A stretch of 44,016 nt of DNA from a virus. A model generated the notes under the pieces. The model was not told the DNA's origin and made no database searches. It worked only from the letters and a program-made list of their open reading frames with translations. The stretch lies in IMG/VR virus record IMGVR_UViG_3300049489_000410, positions 1-44,016 of that record; one strand, written 5' to 3'. Positions 1-6,480 of this stretch are shown in pieces. Position 1 is the stretch's first letter. Each line of letters begins with the position of its first letter. A program made the translations under genes and the position numbers.

Positions 1-127
1 AGCCGCCACCTTTTGCAAGCTCTGGCTTCAGTGCTGGGTCCATGAACTCATAAGCTCGACGGACGATGCGGAATAGTTTTTCGATACCATCCTGCTCATG
101 CGCGAGAATGCAGGCGTTTTTGTTTTT
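1..127. repeat. Terminal 127-bp direct repeat, left copy (circular contig overlap)
   Basis: Bases 1-127 are identical to 43890-44016. The repeat lies inside the terminase large subunit gene, whose reading frame continues perfectly through the junction when the ends are joined. An exact overlap of 127 bases is what a de Bruijn assembler with k=127 leaves on a circular contig, so I read it as an assembly overlap and not a biological terminal repeat. It implies a circular map of 43,889 bp, consistent with a circularly permuted or cohesive-ended genome. Confidence 0.93.
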
Positions 128-343
128 GCTGAACAGCACAAAGTCCAATTGCCGCAGAAGCTCATTCGTTGAGACGCCCATCTGCCGAGCCTTCAATATC
201 CTGCGGCGCTTTGCTGTAACATAGTTAAGTCGGCGCTGCACGGCATTCTGCTTGAACTGCGACCGCTTCCCCGCCTTATCCACGATGAAATAGCAGTGGT
301 TCAATCGGTACTCGGCATCAAGGAGCGGGCTATTGTCCACCAT
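1..343 (-). CDS. terL: Terminase large subunit, N-terminal part (gene spans the contig ends)
   Basis: This is the first part of the DNA-packaging motor ATPase. The ATG is at 343-341 and overlaps the end of the small terminase gene by 14 bp, which is usual for TerS-TerL pairs. Residues 51-59 read KARQMGVST, the Walker-A-like segment of large terminases. The frame runs off base 1 and continues at 43889, because bases 1-127 repeat at the other end. The joined gene (343 to 1, then 43889 to 42742) encodes 496 residues, a normal TerL length. Only residues 1-114 are encoded in this piece. Confidence 0.92.
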   Translation of the reverse strand, partial: MVDNSPLLDAEYRLNHCYFIVDKAGKRSQFKQNAVQRRLNYVTAKRRRILKARQMGVSTNELLRQLDFVLFSKNKNACILAHEQDGIEKLFRIVRRAYEFMDPALKPELAKGGG

Positions 344-722
344 TCTCTAGCTTTTCAATAATGGCATCGTGCAGGTTTCGTATCGTTGTATTATTGTCCA
401 CCTGAATCTTATCCGTGACTTTCCCAATGGTTCGCTCCAGCAATAGATTCAGCCGTGCAATATCGCCATGCTGAATGGCCAGGACCAGGAGCTTGATAAC
501 CACAAGGTCAATGGCTGGAGTCGATGGGTCAGCCATTATCACGCGCAACCGCTCAATCGGAGCATCCATGTATTTGTAGATGATCCCCTCAAACTTCGAG
601 GCATTCATCAGGCGAGCTTCTTTCACTTCAGGCGGCAATGCCCGACTGGACTTTTTACCACCTGCTATGGCCCTTGGGTCGCCTTTTTTGAATGATGCTG
701 GAGTAGCTTTACCCTTTGCCAT
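330..722 (-). CDS. terS: Terminase small subunit-like protein
   Basis: A 130-residue protein directly upstream of TerL and overlapping its start. The N-terminus has the 'FKKGDPRAIAGGKK' style that opens many phage small terminases and related DNA-binding proteins (DUF5681-like). The C-terminal half is helical, with 'LNLLLERTIGKVTDKI', a segment common in such proteins. The small subunit recognises the packaging site and regulates TerL. The assignment rests mainly on position, size and N-terminal pattern; I see no clear helix-turn-helix. Confidence 0.75.
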   Translation of the reverse strand: MAKGKATPASFKKGDPRAIAGGKKSSRALPPEVKEARLMNASKFEGIIYKYMDAPIERLRVIMADPSTPAIDLVVIKLLVLAIQHGDIARLNLLLERTIGKVTDKIQVDNNTTIRNLHDAIIEKLENGGQ

Positions 723-751
723 AATGCGCTAACTACGGCTTATCTTTTAAA

Positions 752-827
752 TGGAGCGTATCGGTCGGACTTTCACCGCCCCTTTCACCATGGAATGATG
801 ACGTGCCAGATTCAACACTAGATACGC
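752..827 (-). tRNA. tRNA-Gly(UCC)-like gene, non-canonical elbow
   Basis: On the minus strand, 827-752 folds as a 76-nt cloverleaf. The acceptor is a perfect 7-bp helix (GCGTATC with GATACGC). The D arm has GTGT paired to GCAC with one wobble. The anticodon stem TCATC/GGTGA has one wobble and encloses the loop ATTCCAT, giving anticodon UCC after U33. The T-region stem GGGCGG/CCGACC has one mismatch. The gene-encoded tail is U73-CCA; U73 is typical of bacterial glycine tRNAs. The D loop lacks GG and the T loop is TGAAAGT, not TTCRANY, so the usual D-T loop contact is missing. It lies 3 nt after the tRNA-like gene at 831-892. It may supply GGA decoding for the glycine-rich fibres. Confidence 0.62.
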
Positions 828-830
828 AAA

Positions 831-892
831 TGGTGGAGCAACCTAGACTCGAACTAGGAGAGAATTGCTTCCCTGGCCCCTCGCCTCGCCCC
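831..892 (-). ncRNA. tRNA-Ala-like / tmRNA-like truncated RNA with CCA end
   Basis: On the minus strand, 892-831 gives a 62-nt tRNA-like RNA. The acceptor GGGGCGA pairs with TTGCTCC through all seven positions, including a G3-U70 wobble, the alanine identity pair, with A73 and an encoded CCA. The T arm is perfect: CCTAG, loop TTCGAGT, CTAGG. In place of normal D and anticodon arms there are only 27 nt, which can form a small GGC/GCC hairpin and a 6-bp AGGGAA/TTCTCT helix closed by a GCAA tetraloop. No 7-nt anticodon loop can be drawn. It could be a decayed tRNA gene or a functional tRNA mimic. It lies between a Mom-like gene and tRNA-Gly, upstream of TerS. Confidence 0.55.
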
Positions 893-905
893 ATTTTTAA
901 AAAAA

Positions 906-1583
906 CTAAACCCACGACTGGTCCCTTCTGAAGATTTCACTGTCCTTTGGAAAAGGCAAGCACTTAGGTTCCATTTTCCGTCTTACTGCTTTGTCCAATG
1001 GATAGAAATAATAATACCGCTTCGTTTTTAGTAGCTTCCCTGGTCCGTAAACAAATGCAGCCTTTTCCTCTTTGCTCTTTAATTCCTTTGGAGCTTTGCC
1101 GAAGCGTAGAACGTTTATTATGTTTTTGTATTCCCCGCTATCGGTTAGATAGAAATCTTCGCATGGCTCGCAGCCCAGGTACATGAACCCGCTGGACTGA
1201 TAAACTATTCCGCAATCGTTCTTGCAGCCACCAGCATAGGTCCAGACTATTTTAATCTTTTCGTAATGGTCTTTTATCATTTTCATAACAAGCGAAATAG
1301 TTTTACTCTCTGCGTTATGACCAAGGTCATCGCTGATCCACATTCGCTGCATTTCAAGTATGTTTTCCGGTTCGCACTTTGGAAAGAGCTTTGCCTTTGC
1401 GTCCGTTCCAGTGCTTCTGCCAAACACTAAGATGCCCTTCACTCCCTTTAGCTGCGGGTGGAAAATACCGAAGGCAAGCAGGGCTCCGCTTGGAGCAGTT
1501 TTCATATAGTGATACATCTTGCAGAGCCTTTTGGCTCCCTGCATGTCTATTGGCCTTATTTCAATTAAATTGATATCAACCAC
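906..1583 (-). CDS. Mom-like DNA adenine modification protein, second copy
   Basis: A 225-residue protein related in layout to its upstream neighbour (1576-2226). Both share an HY motif near the N-terminus, then 'GxF...LKGVKGILVFG', a 'LEMQRMW' or 'IELNRMA' segment, and 'G-x-IYQSSGF-x-LG'. These are hallmarks of the Mom family, GNAT-fold enzymes that in phage Mu convert adenine to a methylcarbamoylated form and so protect DNA from restriction. I place the start at GTG 1583, because AAGGGG lies 6 nt upstream and the upstream stop overlaps here; an earlier TTG at 1613 is possible. The family call is from remembered motifs only; the copy is more divergent than its neighbour. Confidence 0.6.
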   Translation of the reverse strand: MVDINLIEIRPIDMQGAKRLCKMYHYMKTAPSGALLAFGIFHPQLKGVKGILVFGRSTGTDAKAKLFPKCEPENILEMQRMWISDDLGHNAESKTISLVMKMIKDHYEKIKIVWTYAGGCKNDCGIVYQSSGFMYLGCEPCEDFYLTDSGEYKNIINVLRFGKAPKELKSKEEKAAFVYGPGKLLKTKRYYYFYPLDKAVRRKMEPKCLPFPKDSEIFRRDQSWV

Positions 1584-2226
1584 GTTTCTGCCCCTTATAC
1601 ATGCCAGCGCCAATTTCTAGAATTTTATCGAATGGAATGACCGGAGCCGTGAGTCGTTTTTCTGCTTCTGGGTTCAGGAAATAAATATACTTCAACTGAA
1701 AACCCTTTAGGGCTTCCCAGGTCCTGAACTCATTGCTGATCTTTAGGTGATGCGCCTGGATGATATGAATTTTTTCACCAGTCTTTGGATTCGTTCTTAG
1801 AGACGAGTTGGTTGCTATGCCTACCAGCTTGAAATTGCTGGCCCTGTAAATCGTTCCATCGCCGCACTGCGTTGCATCAGCAAAGCTAATCACCCATTCA
1901 ATGTGTGGATAGGATTTTTTGATTAGACGAAGGCACACTCCGATCACTCGGCTTTCGCTGTATTTGGGAAGTGATTCGTGGAAGGCCATGCGATTAAGCT
2001 CGATGAATCCGTTCCATTTGGTTCCGCTAACAAGATTGATGGTGCCTTTTTTATTGATGCTTGGACCAAACTGAAGGACGCCGTAGCAGAGGTCTTTGAA
2101 AAAGACTCCAAAGTGTAGCTGGCTGTTTGGAACGACCTTGCCGCTGTAATGCCACTTCTTGACCAGGTTATTGGCATCGGTAGCAGAACTTGGCTTTACG
2201 ATAAGGTCTTTAGGCTTGATCTGCAT
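1576..2226 (-). CDS. Mom-like DNA adenine modification protein (GNAT fold)
   Basis: 216 residues. Visible Mom-family features in order: 'VKKWHYSGK' at about 23-31, 'FGVF' then 'YGVLQFG' at about 39-54, 'ELNRMAF' at about 76-82, a 'SFADATQCGDGTIYRASNF' segment at about 114-132. In Mu the homologue modifies adenine in phage DNA using acetyl-CoA-derived chemistry and defeats host restriction. The ATG at 2226 overlaps the end of the ParB-like gene by 17 bp, so the three genes ParB, Mom, Mom are co-translated. The gene lies late in the minus transcript just before packaging genes, as expected for a modification applied before packaging. Confidence 0.68.
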   Translation of the reverse strand: MQIKPKDLIVKPSSATDANNLVKKWHYSGKVVPNSQLHFGVFFKDLCYGVLQFGPSINKKGTINLVSGTKWNGFIELNRMAFHESLPKYSESRVIGVCLRLIKKSYPHIEWVISFADATQCGDGTIYRASNFKLVGIATNSSLRTNPKTGEKIHIIQAHHLKISNEFRTWEALKGFQLKYIYFLNPEAEKRLTAPVIPFDKILEIGAGMYKGQKRG

Positions 2227-2830
2227 TCAAATACCACTCACATATTCTGGCAATAGCGTTGCCATTTTTGTTCGTGTTCACTGTTTCGTCAAAATTCCCC
2301 TGCTCAATTGCCTTATCGAGAGCGTTTTTGACTTCCGTTGCCTGGTCCTTGTGCAAGGTGAACGTGATCTGTTCAAGTTCTGACTTTTCAGCATCCGAAA
2401 GCTCCGGTATTGCGATTGAACTTACATCAATGCTGAAATCTTTTATTCCCAACATATCAATATCAAAATCCGGACCAAGGTCCTGAATGTCCATATTGAT
2501 TCCACTGAAATCTAAGTCGGCCCAGGTCGCAATCGCGTTGTCAGATTGTAGGAAAGCGTATTCCTGATCTTCGTTTTCGAATTCCTGGTACACCACCGGA
2601 ATATCTTTCATCCCAGCCTGTTGTTCAGCTAGCAGAGTCCCATGGCCCTTCACAATAAAGCCTGAACTCTTTGAAACAACAACAGGAGCGCGAACGCCTT
2701 GGTATTTGATAATCTTTTCAAGACGATCAACTTGATCCTGCGGGTGTTTGTTTCTGTTTTTTGGATGCGGCTTCAGATTTTTTACTGAAACGAGTTCATC
2801 GTACTTGCAATGAATTGCAATATCGCTCAT
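2210..2830 (-). CDS. ParB/sulfiredoxin-domain protein
   Basis: 206 residues from ATG 2830, chosen because GAGGAGTAAAAAA precedes it; an upstream in-frame start at 2845 lacks such a site. Residues about 12-90 form a ParB/Srx nuclease-like domain: 'NLKPHPKNRNKHPQDQVDRL', then 'GVRAPVVVSKSSGFIVKGHG' and 'IPVVYQEFENEDQEYAF'. In phages this family often accompanies DNA modification genes and TerS. Here it sits directly upstream of two Mom-like genes. The C-terminal half is acidic, with no recognised helix-turn-helix. A near-perfect chromosomal-type parS palindrome lies 61 bp upstream of its start (2891-2906), so autoregulation is possible. Confidence 0.78.
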   Translation of the reverse strand: MSDIAIHCKYDELVSVKNLKPHPKNRNKHPQDQVDRLEKIIKYQGVRAPVVVSKSSGFIVKGHGTLLAEQQAGMKDIPVVYQEFENEDQEYAFLQSDNAIATWADLDFSGINMDIQDLGPDFDIDMLGIKDFSIDVSSIAIPELSDAEKSELEQITFTLHKDQATEVKNALDKAIEQGNFDETVNTNKNGNAIARICEWYLNADQA

Positions 2831-2890
2831 TTTTTTACTCCTCAAGTTTGTCCACTGCGTTAACGCTAAAACTAGACCATGATATCAGCA

Positions 2891-2906
2891 TGTTCCACGC
2901 GGAACA
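2891..2906. promoter_or_regulatory. parS-like palindrome upstream of ParB-like gene
   Basis: The 16-mer TGTTCCACGCGGAACA is an inverted repeat. It differs at one base from TGTTCCACGTGGAACA, the chromosomal parS form known from proteobacteria. It lies in the 84-bp gap between the metallophosphoesterase gene and the ParB-like gene. I found no second full copy in the window. It may be an operator for the phage ParB-like protein or a site bound by host ParB. Confidence 0.55.
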
Positions 2907-2914
2907 ATACTTGT

Positions 2915-3619
2915 CTAAACGAGTTTTCCTATCCAGCGGCCTTTTTTGTTCATCACCAGGGGAATAAGGCGCGGCCACCCGTCAATTATCATCATGCTTC
3001 CAATGATCGGGCGTTTCAGGTTTGTATTGTTGTAGCTCATAGCCAAGCTGTGATCGTTCACCAAGCAGCCAGTAAAGGCTTGCCAGTACAATCCAAGGGA
3101 ATTGCCCCAATAGTTTATCGAGAACTTTTCGTGAAAATGGCCCTGTACGGACGACATGCCCATCGACTGCGATAGCTTTAATGGGTCGGATGTTTTCCCA
3201 TGGTGAAAATAAACAAACGATCCATTGGATAATTTGAGCGTCAAATCAAAGTGCCAGCGCCATTCTTTTGGCGCTCCTAGAACATCACGGAATGATTTAA
3301 AGACATGGCGCGGCAATCCGTGAGCCTTTCCTTTTCTGAAAACAAGAGAGCCGTGATTGGATTCGATTAAATCCATCTTAGGAAATAGTCTGTATAGCGG
3401 TTGCAGCTTTTGAATTGCTGACTTCAATTCATCCCCTGGGGATAGCAAATCTGGGTCAGCGCCATGGAAGCTGATCGCATGATAGTCCACTTCGTCGCCG
3501 ATCTGAATAATTCTGTCAGGCCTGTAAACTTTTTTGATTTCACGAAGGAAGGCTATCGTATCTAAATGATGATACGGAACATGTATATCGCCAATGACAA
3601 GAACTCTAGAGTTTGCCAT
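2915..3619 (-). CDS. Calcineurin-like metallophosphoesterase
   Basis: 234 residues with the full set of metallophosphoesterase motifs: GDIH at 10-13, GDEVD at 41-45, SNHG at 87-90 (the GNHE position), HHG at 139-141 and GHFH at 160-163. These bind a two-metal centre that cleaves phosphodiester or phosphomonoester bonds. Similar proteins occur in phage genomes as nucleotide or DNA-end phosphatases; the substrate cannot be told here. It is cytoplasmic, with no signal peptide. It lies in the minus transcript between a LuxR-type regulator and the ParB/Mom module. Confidence 0.85.
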   Translation of the reverse strand: MANSRVLVIGDIHVPYHHLDTIAFLREIKKVYRPDRIIQIGDEVDYHAISFHGADPDLLSPGDELKSAIQKLQPLYRLFPKMDLIESNHGSLVFRKGKAHGLPRHVFKSFRDVLGAPKEWRWHFDLTLKLSNGSFVYFHHGKTSDPLKLSQSMGMSSVQGHFHEKFSINYWGNSLGLYWQAFTGCLVNDHSLAMSYNNTNLKRPIIGSMMIIDGWPRLIPLVMNKKGRWIGKLV

Positions 3620-3646
3620 TAAAATATTCCACCATGCTGAAAGTGG

Positions 3647-3925
3647 CTACTGGTCAAGGTTTCCGCTTGGTCCTGTTTCATGCTTTACAGCGTGACAGGT
3701 ATCGGCCAGGTTTTCAATAGGCGATGGCGTTAAATATCTGGCCATCATTTGGGCGCGATTTTTTACATTTAGCTTTCGATAGATATTCGTCAGATGAAAT
3801 TTCACGCTAGGCTCGTAGATTTCCATATCGTATCCGATGTCGAAGTTCGACATTCCTTGAAGGACTTTTGTGAAAACGATTCGCTCTTTTTCTGACAGCA
3901 TTTCGATTGCTTCTTGTTTTGTCAT
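3647..3925 (-). CDS. LuxR/GerE-type helix-turn-helix protein
   Basis: 92 residues. Residues about 10-68 match a LuxR-type DNA-binding domain: 'LSEKERIVFTKVLQGMSNFDIGYDM' style entry followed by 'SVKFHLTNIYRKLNVKNRAQ', the recognition-helix region. There is no receiver or autoinducer domain, so this is a stand-alone DNA-binding protein. The ATG at 3925 overlaps the end of the upstream HNH-like gene (4-bp overlap), indicating coupling. It is likely to regulate late transcription; this is inferred from its place at the head of the late operon. Confidence 0.8.
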   Translation of the reverse strand: MTKQEAIEMLSEKERIVFTKVLQGMSNFDIGYDMEIYEPSVKFHLTNIYRKLNVKNRAQMMARYLTPSPIENLADTCHAVKHETGPSGNLDQ

Positions 3926-4200
3926 GATTCCTTCAAATCTCTGTGCCAGAGCTTTTCGTTGATTTCCCAGCCTTTGTTATCCAAGTACCATCGAACGTTT
4001 CGATATTTCCTAGCGAAGTCCATTGTGCCCAGCTTGTCATGCTCATGGCAGTGCTTGGAGCATAGCGGCATGATATTAAAAAACTCCTTTGGGCCATAGC
4101 AATCAAGCGGCTTGATGAAAGCGCCATGACTTGGGGTTTTGCCGCACTCGCAGCATGGCAAGGCCTTTACATGAACCAGGATGGCATCAAAGTCACTCAT
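3922..4200 (-). CDS. HNH/zinc-binding protein, small
   Basis: 92 residues. A Cys-Cys-x-Cys cluster near residues 16-19, then His and a 'MPLCSKHCHEHDKLG' segment at about 43-57, give the zinc-ribbon plus HNH-like layout seen in phage DUF968/NinG-type nucleases. A canonical central D-H pair is not obvious, so nuclease activity is uncertain. It overlaps the sigma-like gene upstream (8 bp) and the LuxR-type gene downstream (4 bp), forming a tight three-gene regulatory block. Confidence 0.5.
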   Translation of the reverse strand: MSDFDAILVHVKALPCCECGKTPSHGAFIKPLDCYGPKEFFNIMPLCSKHCHEHDKLGTMDFARKYRNVRWYLDNKGWEINEKLWHRDLKES

Positions 4201-4390
4201 CTAGCGTCCTTTTCAGCATGTCTTTTGTTTTTGAAATATGGCTGGAAACCACTTCTGGCGGGATGTTGAAGGCTTGGCCGATTTCTTCGTAAGTTAATCC
4301 CCACTTGAAAACGAGAACGAACATGCAGCGATCAATTCTGTTTTCGATCAGGTCGTAAATTTCATCGCTCATGGTTGTCGATTCAAGCAT
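4193..4390 (-). CDS. Sigma-70 region 4-like small regulator
   Basis: 65 residues. The segment 'FKWGLTYEEIGQAFNIPPEVVSSHISKTKDMLKRTL' resembles sigma factor region 4, the helix-turn-helix that binds the -35 element. Regions 2 and 3 are absent, so it would act as an anti-/co-activator or small DNA-binding protein, not as a full sigma factor. ATG 4390 and ATG 4372 are both possible starts; neither has a strong ribosome site. It is the first gene after the tandem terminators and may switch on the late minus-strand operon. Confidence 0.6.
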   Translation of the reverse strand: MLESTTMSDEIYDLIENRIDRCMFVLVFKWGLTYEEIGQAFNIPPEVVSSHISKTKDMLKRTLDE

Positions 4391-4416
4391 GCAGATATTT
4401 TCTGTGCGATTGATTC

Positions 4417-4460
4417 AAAAAGAAAGGCCACCAGGAGAACAGCATGTAAACCTGATGGCC
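4417..4460 (-). terminator. Rho-independent terminator or attenuator, distal
   Basis: In minus-strand RNA, GGCCATCAGG (4460-4451) pairs with CCTGGTGGCC (4435-4426) as a 10-bp stem with one G-U pair and a 15-nt loop, followed by TTTCTTTTT. On the plus strand the wobble becomes a C-A mismatch, so the minus orientation is the likely functional one. It lies downstream of the stronger hairpin at 4526-4554. Confidence 0.6.
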
Positions 4461-4525
4461 CTAAAGAAAAAGAACCAAGGACAATCAGAATAATAATGAG
4501 CAAAGAAAAACACAAATGTTTCGAC

Positions 4526-4554
4526 AAAAAAACCCGGTGAATTTCTCCACCGGG
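4526..4554 (-). terminator. Rho-independent terminator of the early minus operon
   Basis: In minus-strand RNA a perfect 7-bp stem CCCGGTG/CACCGGG (4554-4548 with 4539-4533) with an 8-nt loop is followed by seven U (4532-4526). It lies about 30 bp after the 4585-4833 gene and should end transcripts that start near 6290. Between it and 4460 a weak promoter-like pair (TTGTGT, 17 bp, TATTCT, minus strand) might restart transcription; that part is a guess. Confidence 0.85.
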
Positions 4555-4584
4555 CCAATAACGATTTACCGCACCAACACTAAA

Positions 4585-4833
4585 CTATCCTTTAGATAAA
4601 AGGACCTGCTTTGGCTTGTCAAGCTCCTCACCCTTTCCATGCAGCGCCTTCCGAAGCCAGAACTTGCCAGCCAGCACTTCCGCAGCAAGGCTTACAGCGG
4701 CCACCAAGCCGCGCTGGTCCCCTGGGAAAGGCTCATGCTCCACCCACTGGCCGTTCTGCATGCATATGTGCATTTCATATCCATTGCTCGTTTTAAAAAC
4801 TTTCACAAGCTCATGCTGCAATATGGCTTTCAT
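4585..4833 (-). CDS. Hypothetical protein, 82 aa
   Basis: 82 residues, no family recognised. It has a beta-rich first half ('ELVKVFKTSNGYEMHICMQNGQW'-type alternation) and a helical, basic second half. The ATG overlaps the stop of the DUF932 gene by 4 bp, so it is co-translated with it, and the early operon terminator follows. Such small partners of DUF932 proteins are common in phages, but no function can be assigned. Confidence 0.7.
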   Translation of the reverse strand: MKAILQHELVKVFKTSNGYEMHICMQNGQWVEHEPFPGDQRGLVAAVSLAAEVLAGKFWLRKALHGKGEELDKPKQVLLSKG

Positions 4834-5780
4834 ACGGCCACCTCGCTCATCACAAAATCAAAGGCTTTCTTGTTCTGCGCTGCTTGTGTGCCATTGAACC
4901 ATAGGCCATTCAAGCGCGTTTCTGCGCTGTTTCCCGCCTCATGCGTTAGGTACTGGGTGGCCGCATTGTATAGCGCCCATCCTGTGCCCTTTACGCCGCG
5001 AGCGTCGTTGCCATAGCCTGTTTCAAAGAGCTTTGTTATTTCCCTTGTCATATTGTCCAGTCGGGTCTGGGCACGTTCCTGGTCCGCTGTATTGTAGCCG
5101 AATACCACTTTTACGAATTGCTCCAAGGTTCGCTTGTTCACGCGAAGGCGAAGCATCGCTCTGTATTGTTCAGCCGTTGCCTCAAAGGATTGATTCGCCG
5201 CATCCATGCTCTGCTGCACAAGGTCCAATGCATCGTTTACTTTTGACGAATGCGTGATCCTAATTTGTTTCGAGTGATGATGCTCATCGGCCATGCGTAA
5301 GGTATTGGCGCAGACTACGCGAATGGGAGTAAAGCCAACCCTTACTGCCGATCTGCCATCATGGCCATTGGATAACAAAATGTATTTATTCACTAAGTCG
5401 TCCTTCGCGATCATCATCGGGTCCCTGTTGAGCCTTGCCAATATGAAAATCCGCTGGCCTTTGTTCAAGCTGCCAGCCGTTTCCATTGTTGCTTGCCCTT
5501 GTTCTAAAAACTTATTGAAAAACTCAAAGGCTTTTATGTTCTGCACTGGGGTCCAGTTCTTTCCGACCACTCCGAGAATTGATTTGTCCAAGTCTCGCAC
5601 CACGGCCATTTCTGGAGCCAGGACGCCATCTTTTGTGAACAGCTCCTTTTTTTCAACGCTCCAGTCCAGGCCCGCAATTTTGATTGCTTCCTGCACATTG
5701 GGCGCTTCGGTTACTATTTTCCCCAGGCCATGCCAGGGCACTTCTTTTACTGAGAACATATTTTCTACATTGTGAGCCAT
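4830..5780 (-). CDS. DUF932 phage/plasmid-like protein
   Basis: 316 residues. The opening 'WHGLGKIVTEAPNVQEAIKIAGL' pattern, the 'GVVGKNWTPVQN' segment (about 88-99) and 'FEFFNKFLEQGQATMETAGSL' style middle are typical of the DUF932 / TIGR03299 family, present in many phages and plasmids and near DNA metabolism genes. Its biochemical role is unknown. ATG 5780 is preceded by AACCAAGGAG (5796-5787), the ribosome-site variant shared by early genes here. It is the largest gene in the early minus block. Confidence 0.88.
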   Translation of the reverse strand: MAHNVENMFSVKEVPWHGLGKIVTEAPNVQEAIKIAGLDWSVEKKELFTKDGVLAPEMAVVRDLDKSILGVVGKNWTPVQNIKAFEFFNKFLEQGQATMETAGSLNKGQRIFILARLNRDPMMIAKDDLVNKYILLSNGHDGRSAVRVGFTPIRVVCANTLRMADEHHHSKQIRITHSSKVNDALDLVQQSMDAANQSFEATAEQYRAMLRLRVNKRTLEQFVKVVFGYNTADQERAQTRLDNMTREITKLFETGYGNDARGVKGTGWALYNAATQYLTHEAGNSAETRLNGLWFNGTQAAQNKKAFDFVMSEVAV

Positions 5781-5803
5781 TTTTTTCTCCTTGGTTTAGT
5801 TTT

Positions 5804-5986
5804 TTAGTCTGTTTCTTTGTTCAATCGTATTATCAGTTCTTCAATTTCTTTCGCAGCTTGGGCGTAGGTAATTACTCCGCACCGAGCCGATGCCATTATT
5901 ATTTTCCTTTCATGGTTTATGATTTCAAGGCGCTTTGTTCTGCGCCTCATGCTGTATTTACTTTTCTTTCTGTCTAAAGTTTTCAC
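5804..5986 (-). CDS. Small basic hypothetical protein, 60 aa
   Basis: 60 residues, very basic in the first half, helical in the second ('AKEIEELIIRLNKE'). The start is GTG 5986, supported by AACCAAGGAG at 6002-5993. It lies between the DUF932 gene and the 5988-6236 gene with almost no gap. The charge pattern suggests nucleic-acid contact, which is inference only. Confidence 0.65.
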   Translation of the reverse strand: MKTLDRKKSKYSMRRRTKRLEIINHERKIIMASARCGVITYAQAAKEIEELIIRLNKETD

Positions 5987-5987
5987 T

Positions 5988-6236
5988 TTATGCTCCTTGG
6001 TTTAATGCACTGTTGGTGCAGGTTAAAAGTTCCTTGATTTCTTTCCATGCCTTTGGCGGGTTCCGATCATCCATGAACAGGCGATTGACCTTTAATTGAA
6101 AGTCATCTTTTGTCAGGTGGTCGTTTTCTGCCAGGTATGTTTCACAAAATAAAACATCTGCCTTCGTGAGCTTTTTGAATACCCTGCAAAGCCAGGGATG
6201 GTTTTTATAACTATGAAATTGATCTTTTCTTTTCAT
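5988..6236 (-). CDS. Hypothetical early protein, 82 aa
   Basis: 82 residues from ATG 6236, chosen because AAGGAAA lies just upstream; an in-frame ATG at 6269 has no such site. It is the first gene of the early minus operon, below a promoter-like element at 6287-6315. Mixed charged and aromatic residues ('HSYKNHPWLCRVFKKL'), helical. No family recognised. First-expressed small phage proteins often act on host proteins, but nothing in the sequence proves this. Confidence 0.65.
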   Translation of the reverse strand: MKRKDQFHSYKNHPWLCRVFKKLTKADVLFCETYLAENDHLTKDDFQLKVNRLFMDDRNPPKAWKEIKELLTCTNSALNQGA

Positions 6237-6261
6237 CTTATTTTCCTTGTTCCTGGGCGCC

Positions 6262-6480
6262 AATACCATATCAGCGCCATATAAGTATATTAACGCAATA
6301 TAACGCCCAAAACAACGTAAATATGCGATATTAAGGAGCTTTTTGCCATTTCAACGGTATTGCAGAGTGGCCATTTTGGCATAAAAAAGGCTTATGGCAG
6401 CATTTATGGTCTCGCGTATATTCGTTATGGCAAGATTTCGTCCGATTTTGCTTTATTTTTAAAAATCAATATGGCTTTAA
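6262..6480. promoter_or_regulatory. Divergent early control region with repeated ATATGG/TTATGG motifs
   Basis: The 272-bp gap 6237-6508 separates divergent early operons and is AT-rich. It holds two direct CCATAT copies 11 bp apart (6266-6271, 6277-6282), TTATGGCA at 6392-6399 and 6425-6432, TTTATGGT at 6403-6410, ATATGGCT near 6470-6477, and an imperfect inverted pair TGGCATAA/TTATGGCA around 6377-6399. Two TAACGC copies lie 10 bp apart near 6291-6306. This is the density expected of repressor or activator sites, or of origin iterons. Confidence 0.45.
6287..6315 (-). promoter_or_regulatory. Putative sigma-70 promoter for early minus operon
   Basis: On the minus strand, TTGTTT (6315-6310) and TAATAT (6292-6287) are separated by 17 bp, about 50 bp upstream of ATG 6236. 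The -10 is decent and the -35 is partial. It is the best-placed promoter candidate for the 6236-4585 block. Confidence 0.45.

Noticed and set aside
1-127. Biological direct terminal repeats
   Set aside because: Length equals a common assembler k-mer and the repeat lies inside the terminase gene.
831-905. Full tmRNA gene
   Set aside because: Only the tRNA-like ends are present. There is no room for a tag reading frame and pseudoknots between the two halves (27 nt).
733-915. Open frame of about 60 codons on the minus strand
   Set aside because: It runs straight through the two tRNA-like genes and has no ribosome site; the RNA structure explains the sequence better.
6128-6145. Second parS-like site (TGTTTCAC half)
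   Set aside because: Only the left half matches; the right half is AT-rich and unrelated.
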